DNA of 48,934 nucleotides from Aquisphaera insulae (lineage in GTDB: Bacteria; Planctomycetota; Planctomycetia; Isosphaerales; Isosphaeraceae), in assembly GCF_011064615.1 (NCBI RefSeq), contig NZ_JAALJH010000072.1:1-48934 (forward strand). The letters are read 5' to 3'. Shown piece by piece: positions 16,205 through 24,200 of this stretch. Position 1 is the first letter of the stretch. Every line of letters begins with the position of its first letter. Position numbers and translations under genes: made by a program. Under the pieces are notes generated by a model. It saw only the letters and a list, made by a program, of their open reading frames with translations, made no database searches and was not told where the DNA came from.

Positions 16205-17887
16205 TCAGAGGTAGCCCAGGTTGGTCAACCGCTCCCGGATGCGAGCCTCGTCGTCGTCGCCGTAGGCCGCCGCGGGGACGGGCTCGGCCGGGGCCGCGGC
16301 CTCATCATCCTCGTCGATGATAGGGGCCGGGGCATGAGACGGGTCCAGGACCTCTTCCAGGACGCGACCGTCCATGTCCGCCGGGACGGGGACGCCCAGG
16401 AGGCGGAGGACCGTGGGGGCGATGTCCAGGAGGTCCGCACCGGCGGGCGCGGCGCCGGGTCGGAAGGCCGGCCCGTGGCCGATGAAGATCCCCTCCATCC
16501 GGTGGTCCCCCGTCGGGCCGAAGGCCGGCGAGATCACCTTGTTGGTGGTGAAGTCGTGGAGGCCGATCGTCCGGTACTTCCAGTCGCGGAGCACCACCGT
16601 CAGGTCCGGCGCGAGGTGGGCATGGGGGCCGTCGTAGAGCTCCTCGCTCTCGTAGACCCGCTCGACGAGCGGCTCGCCGGTCTCCGGATGGGGGATCTCC
16701 TTGAGCGCGGCAACGATCTCGCGCCGCAGCGCGGGGGCGTCCGACTTCGCGACGCAGCCCTTCGGCTGACGCCCTTCCAGGTTCAGGAAGATCTGGCCGA
16801 AGTTCCCCTGGGCGAAGGCCCGCGTCCGCGACCAGTCGATGTGGCGGCGGGACAGGAAGGCCGATTCGCCCAGGCGGTCGAGCGCATTGGACTGCTTGCC
16901 CCGGAACCGGCTGACCCGGAAGTTCGCCATCCCGAGCTTGCTCATCAGCGCGAAGATCCCGGCCGGCGTCACGCCCCGCCTGTAGAACCAGCGCTTCTGC
17001 CTGACGTAGAGGCTGTCTTCCAGCGCGATGAACCCGTTCTCGAGCAGCCAGACGTTGAAGTTGACGTACCACTCGATCGGGCCGAAGCCGTGGTCGCTCA
17101 TGAGCAGGAGCGAGGCGTCCGGCGGCAGCGCCTCGCGGACCTTGCCGATGCCGCGGTCGAGCGTCTGCCAGAACGCCAGGAGCTTCGGCCGCAGGGCCTT
17201 CAGCTCGGCCTCGCGGCCGCGGGCGGCGCGATGCGCGGTGTCCCAGACGTGCCAGAGCTCATGGCCGAACCGATCGGTGGCCATGAGGTCGAAGAGGAAG
17301 AGGTCCCATTCGCACCGCCTCGCCAGGAACTCGACCGTCTTCAAGTGCTGGTCCAGGAACGCGGTGAGGTCGTCCAGGACGGCCGCCTCGTTGCCGCCCT
17401 CGTGGACGCTCGTGGACCACGCCCGATACGGGCCCACCGCCTCCTGGAGCTCGTCGAAGAGGGCCGGGTCGCTCGAGAAGTCGGGGGCATTCTCGGGGCT
17501 GAGGAAGTCCCCCAGGTAGAAGCCCGGGAAGTCCTTCGCCGGCCGGGGCGGATAGCTCATGGGGACGCCGCCGGCCACCGTCTTCTTGCCGTGCCGCGCG
17601 GCCGTCTCCCAGATCAATTCGGTCCGGATCGATCGCGACGAGTTCACCCGGACCTGCATCGGGTCGTGGCCGTAGTCGAGGAACTCGTAGACCCCATGCT
17701 TCCCCGAGTTCCGGCCGGTCATCACCCCCGTCCAGGCGACCGGGCTGAGCGGCGGGAAGACCGAGCCCAGGATCCCCGCCGGCCCCTCCGCCCGCATCGC
17801 GGCCAGGTTCGGCAAGATCCCCTCGTCCATGAGCGGGCCGAGGATGTCCCAGGTCGCCCCGTCCAGCCCAAGCACCATCACCTTCAT
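16205..17887 (-). CDS. Type I phosphodiesterase/nucleotide pyrophosphatase (alkaline phosphatase superfamily)
   Basis: A 560-residue metal-dependent phosphohydrolase of the alkaline phosphatase superfamily. The metal-binding and nucleophile motifs are in order: LGLDGATWDIL near the N-terminus (Asp), FPPLSPVAWTGVMTG (Thr/Ser nucleophile region, about residue 50), LMATDRFGHELW (Asp and His), LLMSDHGFG (Asp-His), and TGDHRMEGIFIGHGP (His) near residue 475. This spacing matches the phosphodiesterase/pyrophosphatase branch often annotated as AP family proteins in planctomycetes. No signal peptide is visible, so it is probably cytoplasmic. The substrate is unknown. The C-terminal ~60 residues are acidic and proline/alanine-rich, then end in RIRERLTNLGYL, a short motif common at the end of such proteins. 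The ATG at 17887 has AAAGGG upstream. Confidence 0.88.
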   Translation of the reverse strand: MKVMVLGLDGATWDILGPLMDEGILPNLAAMRAEGPAGILGSVFPPLSPVAWTGVMTGRNSGKHGVYEFLDYGHDPMQVRVNSSRSIRTELIWETAARHGKKTVAGGVPMSYPPRPAKDFPGFYLGDFLSPENAPDFSSDPALFDELQEAVGPYRAWSTSVHEGGNEAAVLDDLTAFLDQHLKTVEFLARRCEWDLFLFDLMATDRFGHELWHVWDTAHRAARGREAELKALRPKLLAFWQTLDRGIGKVREALPPDASLLLMSDHGFGPIEWYVNFNVWLLENGFIALEDSLYVRQKRWFYRRGVTPAGIFALMSKLGMANFRVSRFRGKQSNALDRLGESAFLSRRHIDWSRTRAFAQGNFGQIFLNLEGRQPKGCVAKSDAPALRREIVAALKEIPHPETGEPLVERVYESEELYDGPHAHLAPDLTVVLRDWKYRTIGLHDFTTNKVISPAFGPTGDHRMEGIFIGHGPAFRPGAAPAGADLLDIAPTVLRLLGVPVPADMDGRVLEEVLDPSHAPAPIIDEDDEAAAPAEPVPAAAYGDDDEARIRERLTNLGYL

Positions 17888-18294
17888 CGAAGATCAACCC
17901 TTTCGCCGCCGTCCCTGGATCCGGCCGACATGTCCCTCTGATTCTCGCCCCATCCTAGCCGATCCCGCCATTTTCCCGCGACCGCAAGTCCCCTCGAGAA
18001 TCCGAACACACCAGCATACCCGAAGGATCTCCGTCGCGCATCCGCCGCAACAGTCGGCCGTCGTCTCACTCCCAGGAATCCCGGGTGCAATCCCTATACC
18101 GCGAGGATTCTCCAGATTCCCTCGGGCCCAGAGTCATTCGAAATTGCTTGGAGTCTTGCTGTGATTGCTCGATCTTTCGGCAAAATCGGATTTCGCTCAA
18201 GAAACCGACAGGCATGCCACACAAATGAGCCAGAACTGGGGTCTGGGCGTCTTCTGTAGAGCGTATCGAAAAATCTCCGCGTTTCTTAATCTCT

Positions 18295-18325
18295 TTGAGA
18301 ATAAGATCTTACTGTCATTGATAAT
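18295..18325 (+). promoter_or_regulatory. Candidate sigma-70-like promoter
   Basis: TTGAGA at 18295-18300 and GATAAT at 18320-18325 each match consensus at five of six positions. The 19-nt spacer is longer than ideal. It lies in the AT-richer stretch upstream of an AGGAGG site and the terminator, so it may belong to the mobile-element remnant. Confidence 0.3.
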
Positions 18326-18488
18326 GCCCCTGTGGGGCCAGTTCTCGAGAGTGGCACCGCGTGTGCTTTAGGAGGATTCCGTCGAGGTGAGAGACGAAGA
18401 TGAGAGTAAGGGGAAACCCACTAGCTTAAATTTTCGGCTTATGTTGCCTCAAAAGGGATCACGAGCAAGCGTCGTTCTCCCTGGCTGT

Positions 18489-18523
18489 GCCCGGGCCCCT
18501 CGGGGGGGCCCGGGCTTTTTTTT
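18489..18523 (+). terminator. Strong intrinsic terminator
   Basis: GCCCGGGCCC (18489-18498) pairs perfectly with GGGCCCGGGC (18506-18515) around a 7-nt loop, followed by eight T residues (18516-18523). This is the only textbook Rho-independent terminator I see in the window. It lies about 55 nt upstream of the IS66 transposase-like start. Confidence 0.9.
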
Positions 18524-18578
18524 GCGCGCCGTGATTGATTGGCGACCCTCTTGCCTGTGCGGCCACCATTCCCATAGA

Positions 18579-18835
18579 TTGCCGCCCATCACCGACGCCC
18601 ACCTCGCCAATCTGGGGCGCGATGAGCTGGTGGCCCTGATCCTCAAGCAGGCCGCGGCGATCGAGGCGCTTCGCGCCGAGGTCGAATCCCTGAAGCGATC
18701 CGGCAAGCGGCAGGCCGCCCCGTTGTCCAAAGGGGGCGCGCGTCAAGGACCCCAAACGGCCGCAAGCCCGGTCAGGGGATGTTGAAGACTCGCGAGGCCC
18801 CGGCACCGGGCCAGCTCAAGAACGAGACTTCCGAG
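18579..18835 (+). pseudogene. IS66-type transposase, N-terminal remnant (frameshifted)
   Basis: A decayed 5' end of an IS66 TnpC-like transposase. Starting at a TTG (18579) the frame gives LPPITDAHLANLGRDELVAL, then a helical IEALRAEVESLKRSGKRQAAP, the N-terminal leucine-zipper-like region typical of these transposases. After about 18730 the expected sequence continues only by changing frame: RVKDPKRP in one frame, then RKPGQGMLKTREAPAPGQL in another. At least two indels are therefore needed. Similarity stops after the last block, near 18835, and the zinc-finger and DDE parts are absent. The frame is open upstream to a GTG at 18387 with an AGGAGG site, passing through the terminator hairpin. 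Confidence 0.75.
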
Positions 18836-19133
18836 AAGATCGGCATCAAAAGCAAGCGCCTCGCCGCCGCTTGCAAGAGTTGCAATGGGGTTCTGGTCGC
18901 AGTTACGCCCATGGCCCCGCCCCCACCGGGGCATCTCCCTGTGGTGCCTCCCGTTGTGCTGGGCATTCTTCGAGTTCGTTCAGGACGTCCGGGCTCGCGG
19001 GAAGAGGCGGAGGGGGCCAAGATCGGCCAGCTATTGGCCCCCCCGGGATTCCATCTTGAGCCTCGAGGTTCTCCGCGCGATGTTGGACGGCAAGGCCAGG
19101 GCCGCGCAGGTTGCCGGACCACGACTCGCACAC
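18836..19133. other. Unassigned DNA between IS66 remnant and PEP-CTERM gene
   Basis: About 300 bp. Several short open frames overlap here on both strands but none shows a family pattern. It probably includes further decayed insertion-sequence DNA and the 3' untranslated part of the minus-strand PEP-CTERM gene. Confidence 0.4.
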
Positions 19134-19862
19134 TTACGGACGTCGGCGTCGCACGGCGAAGGAGCCGAGGAAGACCGCCCCGATCGATGCGGAAACGAGG
19201 GCCGAGGGCTCGGGGATGGCCAGGGCCACCCCGGTCACACCCATCGAGAAATCGGCCGGGTAGCCCACGTAATTCTGGGCGGGGTCGAAGTAGATCGAGT
19301 CGAACGTGCTAGTCAGGTACGAGTTGTCATCGTCTCCGGGAGGGGCACCGATCGAGTTCGCGCCGCTCGTCGTCGTGATGAAGGAGACGGGATTATCCTC
19401 AACGACGGGCGCCACGGTCAGCCAGTAAGTCCCCGAGGTCAGGCTGATGCCCAGGCCCGTCACCGAAACCAGGTATTCATCCAGGCCGAAGCCGCTCCGT
19501 CCGGTCGCTGCGAGCGTGGCGTCGTTGGTGCCGGAAGCAATCAAGGTGCCGCCGTCCCCAGAGCTTACGCCCGAACGGATCTCCCAGTAGGCGGACGTCG
19601 ATGTCGTCGTCGTCATCAGGTTATTGGAGAAGACCCCCTGGATCAGCCAGGTCTGCCCGACGGGGATGATGAAATCCTCGTAGACCAGAGAATACAGAGA
19701 GGAGCTGTACAGTCCATTGTTGAGCGCATTGGATTCATTGAAATCTCCATTGTACCACAGGATCGAGTCGGCGTGAGTGGACCTCACGGTAGCCGACACG
19801 CCAGCGAGCGCAACAGCGACCACGAGGAACCTTCGAATTGCGGCGCGCAACGACAGCATCAT
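19134..19862 (-). CDS. PEP-CTERM sorting domain protein
   Basis: A 242-residue exported protein ending with a PEP-CTERM signal: IPEPSALVSASIGAVFLGSFAVRRRR. The N-terminal signal peptide (RRFLVVAVALAGVSATVRSTHA, likely cleaved before DSILWYNG) is clear. The mature domain is beta-rich with many Ser/Thr/Gly/Tyr residues. Its pattern (WYNGDFN, then VYEDFIIPVGQTWLIQGVFSNN, a central WEIRSG and YWLTVAPVV) is that of the PEP-CTERM proteins with a choice-of-anchor-like jelly-roll domain seen in planctomycetes and some proteobacteria. Two ATGs are adjacent (19862 and 19859), with GGAG a few bases upstream. It is intact although surrounded by insertion-sequence remnants. The role is probably structural or matrix-associated. 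Confidence 0.85.
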   Translation of the reverse strand: MMLSLRAAIRRFLVVAVALAGVSATVRSTHADSILWYNGDFNESNALNNGLYSSSLYSLVYEDFIIPVGQTWLIQGVFSNNLMTTTTSTSAYWEIRSGVSSGDGGTLIASGTNDATLAATGRSGFGLDEYLVSVTGLGISLTSGTYWLTVAPVVEDNPVSFITTTSGANSIGAPPGDDDNSYLTSTFDSIYFDPAQNYVGYPADFSMGVTGVALAIPEPSALVSASIGAVFLGSFAVRRRRP

Positions 19863-20712
19863 GAGAAACTCCAGGAGCCTGCAGGGATTGGATGAGCACG
19901 GCGCAACGACCGACCTGCGTCGGCGGGAGTCGATCCCCGGACTTTCGGATTCAGGAATTTGGGGCTCGCCTTCGCCCTCGGCAGGTCTTCAAGCTCATGC
20001 GTCGAGTCGTCGAAACGCACGAAGAACCGCGATAGGTATAAAAGGTAGGTTGGGCTGCATGGCATGGTCAATACGATTCTGCTGGCTTGAGCTGAGCGTT
20101 GAAAATGAGAGACCGCTGATGACTTGGTTATCTGTAGTTCCAGAAATGTGGACGAGATACATCACGGAGTGATGCGCATTTGAATCAGTGTGTTTACCAT
20201 TCTGATCGGCTCCTGAAGAATCTCATCCCGATAGGTCACAACGGTCGAGCTGGCGCGTTGCCTCTTCCCGATCCGGACCTTGCTGCCCGGCATCGAATGA
20301 CGCAAGTCACAGTAGTACTCGTGTTTTCGAAGTGGAGTGTCGGCGGACGGGGGCTGTTGCATTCGGCCGAGCCCGGGGTTGACAATTCAGGCATGGGCTG
20401 GATAGCACTTCGATTCCGTGCAAGGCCCACCAACCCTGCGCGTTACGCCTCTGCGGTCGCCACGGTCGCACCACCGGAACGTAATTGAATGGCGCCCGGG
20501 CGGCTTCAGGCCGTCTGGGGGGTGGCGGGATGGACGAGGCGGACGATGGCGTCGAGCAGGGCGGGGCTGGCGCGATGAAAGGTTGGTATTGACTGCCCCA
20601 CACCCGGGATGCGGACGTGACGGTTTCTGTTGCGCCTGACGCGGCCCGCGATGCCGCTGGGAGCCAGGCCGCGGCGCGATCGCCAGCCGGCGCCTGGCTC
20701 GGCAGGAGCCGG
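19863..20712. other. Accessory DNA without a supported gene
   Basis: About 850 bp upstream of the PEP-CTERM gene. Overlapping short frames on both strands have no recognisable product. At 20568-20587 there is a 20-nt segment, CTGGCGCGATGAAAGGTTGG, that matches the start of dispersed-repeat copy A (minus strand) at 19 of 20 positions, in the opposite orientation to copy B. The DNA is probably a mosaic of decayed mobile elements. Confidence 0.4.
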
Positions 20713-20799
20713 CTGAGGCATGCCGACAGGCCTCGTTCCCGCGCAACAAATCCTGGACAAGACACCCGGGTCGTCCAGGCCAACTCCTCATCGCGCCGG
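20713..20799. repeat. Dispersed repeat, copy B
   Basis: Second copy of the ~87-bp repeat at 22-108, in the same orientation relative to the window. It directly adjoins the IS66 C-terminal remnant at 20805-21030. A partial copy in inverted orientation at 20568-20587 makes 20568-20799 a 232-bp segment bounded by imperfect 18-bp inverted repeats (about 15 of 18 matching), which is MITE-like. Confidence 0.65.
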
Positions 20800-20804
20800 G
20801 CGGG

Positions 20805-21030
20805 GCCGGCGAGGGTCCGCGCCAGGCTGGTGATGACGCTCGTCCGGGCCTCGAAGGCCCGCGTGTCGGTGGCGGCCTTCGTGCGGTGCGATACCTTCCG
20901 CGCGATCACCGCCGGCCGCAAGGCCCGCTCGGCGCGGTCGTTCGTCGGCTCGATCGACGGACCGTCCAGGAACCGCTGCAGCGACCCCTCGGCGTGGTAT
21001 CGGCCCAGCCCGACGAGCAATCGTTGATTG
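20805..21030 (-). pseudogene. IS66-type transposase, C-terminal remnant
   Basis: A fragment of about 75 residues reading NQRLLVGLGRYHAEGSLQRF, then PSIEPTNDRAERALRPAVIARKVSHRTK, then a helical ARTSVITSLARTL. The TN(D/N)RAERALRP-AV-ARK block is the hallmark of the IS66 transposase C-terminus and includes the third DDE acidic residue. The sequence upstream (21030-21090) does not continue into an IS66 core, so the rest is deleted. It lies on the opposite strand to the N-terminal remnant at 18579, so the two are probably pieces of separate copies. Confidence 0.78.
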
Positions 21031-21146
21031 CCGGGGGCGGTCAAGTCCCGATCCCTCGGGTGCCAGCCGGAACCGTCGACTTCGTACACCCTGGCCAGGC
21101 CTCGGGATGCGACAATCCCGAAGGTCGACCATGGCGGGCCGCTGGC

Positions 21147-21215
21147 TCACCGCGGGTCAGAGACGCCGAGCGCAGCGGCGATCCGCCGCGGAGGCCATCC
21201 CTGGCGCCTCAACTC
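21147..21215 (-). pseudogene. Possible IS630-like transposase N-terminal fragment
   Basis: A short helix-turn-helix pattern, LRRQGWPPRRIAAALGVSDPR, resembles the N-terminal DNA-binding helix of IS630-family or related transposases (LRRxGWxxxxIAxALGVS). It is cut off immediately after by a stop and is followed by IS66 debris. The short length makes this tentative. Confidence 0.35.
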
Positions 21216-21292
21216 AACTCCACCGCCCGGATCCGCCGCCATCGGCCCGCGCCGGGCCGATGGGCGCGAAAGGTCGGGGTATCGGACATCGA

Positions 21293-24200
21293 TCAGCCAT
21301 CGCGGCGTCGGGGGCGCCTCTTCGAGAAGCCAGGGATGGCCCACCAGTCGTTCGCCTCGTCGTGGAACAATTGCCCGACGACCGAGCCATCGAGCTGGGA
21401 GGCTTCCTCATTCGCCTGTGTCCAGATGATACGGACCGACTCGGCTCGGGCGGACCCCGCGGCGATGATCCGCTTCGGCGACCTGGAGGTGATCAGCGTC
21501 GACCGGGGAGGAACAGCCGTGGACCCACCCCCGATGGCGCGTTCGCTGGGGGAGGAGAGTGCGGCGTCGATGGCCGATGCGGAGAGGGCCATCGTCGGGA
21601 TGGCTTCCGTTCCTGTGGCCATCGCCGCGAAGCTCGTCAGGTTGATCGGGAGCGGCCCGGCCTCCCGGTGAGTCGGCGAGGCCGCCGCGTGGAGCGTTGG
21701 GTTCGACCACGCCGTGCGGCCGCCCAGGTCAACGCTCTCGACGCTGCTGCGTCCGGTCCCGGTCCCGATCGCCGCCCCGTCGTGCCGGGCCGACCTGGCT
21801 GCGAAGATGCTCAGCGCGGCGTTCCGGAAGTCCTCCAGCGACCAGCCGGATGCCAGGGAGGCATCCTCCAGAGGGCCGACCTTCGGGCCCTCGTACTGAG
21901 TGGCGGCGCCCCGGTACGAGGCGAGATCGGGCACCAGCCGCTCGGCCACGGGCGACCCGAGGCCGGTCACGAGGTCATAGCCGGCCGTCGCCCTGTATCC
22001 GTTCGACCCGGCGGAGACGGGGTGATAGTCGGCCGCGGGCAGAGCGTAGATCGCCTCCAGCGTCTCGGATGGGCGCTCGCTGTTGAGGACCGGCAGCCCG
22101 GATGCGACGCGTGCCCCGTTGACGACGGCGATCAGGGCGGACCAGGTGGGGGCCGCGAGGCTCGTGCCGCCGACGACCTGGAACGGGTTCTCTTCCGACA
22201 GATTGTAGGGATCGGCCATCCAGACGCCCGTGGCGGGGTCGGCGATCATGGAGACATCGGGCGTGCTCCGCCTGCCGGTGGACTGGACCGCGGTCTGGTA
22301 GGCCGGCTCGGGCTGATACAGGCTGAGTCCGCCTCCCGAGCCGACCGGCGAGCCCGTCGACGCCAGGTCGTCGCCCCAGCCTGTCTCCCCGATGTACTTG
22401 CCGTCCGGCCCGATCTCCAGCCGGGTCCCGCCGACCGCCACGACGTTGGGCGAGAAGGCCGGATACTCCGGATTCGCCGCCCCGTTGTCGCCGGTGCTGG
22501 CCAGGAAGGTCACGCCCGCCACCTTGAAGATGGCCTCGTAGGCGGCCTCCTCCTCCTGGGAGATCATGAGGGATTCCGTGAAGCCCCAGCTCATGGACAC
22601 GCTCGTGACGCCGGGCTGGGCCGCGGCGATGGCCACGCTCGCCATCATGTTGGGCAGGGACTGATTGTCCGCCTCGACCAGGAGAAGGCGTGCGCCGGGC
22701 GCGATGGCGTGGGCCCATTCGAGGTCCAGAGCCGCCTCCGTTGCCCAGTTCGACGCCCCCGGACCGCTCGGGTCGGTCGCCGGCGGAGCATCGGTCCGGC
22801 CCCGCTGGTTGAGGACCGTCAGGAACGACCCCGCGGGCCCGTACTGTTCCAGGAGGGTCGGCCCGGACGTCGTGAGGCTGAATTGTGCGTCGAAGGCGTC
22901 GAGCGCCTCCAGGATCTTGGGAGCGTCGTATGCCGTGACAATCGCGATCGTCTGGCCGGTGCCATCCCAGGATACGGCATCCAGGCCGTACGCCGAGCGG
23001 ACCTGCGACGGGGAGAACGCGACCGTCCCGTCGGGCACGGCCAGCGAAAGGGCGTTCGCGACCGAGGTGCCGCTGGCCTGGAGGCGGTCCACGACGATCG
23101 CGTCATTGAGCTTCACCGATCCGCTGACCGACAGGAGCGCCGCCGGTGCGTAGATGATGCCGCTGAATTGCTGAGCGGCGCTCCCTCCGAATGTGAGGAC
23201 GTTGGTGCTGGCCCGGTCCTGGAAGATCAGCACGCCGGCGTAGGCCCCGGTCGAGGCCGGAGAGAGGCGGACATTGCCGCTCGTGTTGAAGGTGATGCTG
23301 CCATAGGGGCCCCTTCCGGTGCCGTTCGATCCGGTATTGTAGATCAGCACGCCGGCGCCGGTCAGGCTCGCGGAGTTGGTCACCGAGAGGCCGCCGCCGG
23401 CGATCACGTAGATGCCCGGGTTGAGCGTGAGGCTCGCTGTCCCGGACACCTTGATCTGGCTGTAGACGCCCGGATTGATGGTCAACGACCCCCCGGTCAA
23501 GTTGACCGATGTGCGAGTCCCGTCCACGGCCGGAGCGACCATGCCGGCGAGCGGGTCCGGCACGGGCGTGATCCCCGTCCTCAGCGTCGGGCTGATCGTG
23601 GCCGCGCCCGAGCGGCTCACCCCTCCGACGACCTGAACGCTCGAGGCGATGAGCTGGGAGCTGCCGGTCAGCGTGATCGCCTGCGACAGCGGCGAGTTGA
23701 CGACCACCCGGCCGGGGATGTTGATGCCCGCGTTGCCGCTCAGGTAGAGGGAACCCGTGATGGTCGGCAGCGAGGTCGAGCTGTTGAGCACGTAGATCGA
23801 GACGACCACCGACTCGGTGATCGTCCCGAGGCTGGAGATGAAGTTGTTGTCGCCCGAATAGGTGACCTGGATGGTGTGCTGGCCCACAGGGAGCGTGCTG
23901 AGCGTGAGGGAGGCTCCGCCCCCCACGAGGGCGACACTGCCCAGGTCGTTGGCCGTGCTCAGGTCATAGAAGTCGACGGAGCCCCCCGGGGTGCCCGACG
24001 TCGGGGAGTTCGCCGCGACCGCGGCCGAGAGCGTGAGTGCCTGGCCGAAGTTGGAGGTGCTCGCCGAGGTCGTGCCCGTGGTGGTCGTCTGGACCTGGCC
24101 GATCGTGAGGGTGCCGGCGACGATGTTGACGCTGTAGTTGGCCAGCCGCCCGGCCGGGTCGATCAGGGTCGGTACGATGGCATAGGGTGATCCGGGGCCG

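Larger units (their letters stand above)
17888..18578. other. AT-richer accessory intergenic stretch
   Basis: About 690 bp without a supported gene. From about 18120 to 18450 the base composition is clearly less GC-rich than the surrounding DNA, suggesting foreign or decayed DNA. It includes a promoter-like pair (18295-18325), a small hairpin GCCCC-TGT-GGGGC just after it, an AGGAGG site at 18370-18375 before a GTG at 18387, and a strong intrinsic terminator at 18489-18523. Confidence 0.5.

Noticed and set aside
16190..17941. Plus-strand frame of 583 codons opposite the phosphodiesterase
   Set aside because: No motifs. The minus strand carries all alkaline phosphatase superfamily metal motifs.
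20041..20090. TTGACC and TTTATA on the minus strand as a promoter for the PEP-CTERM gene
   Set aside because: The spacing is about 23 nt, too long for a sigma-70 promoter.
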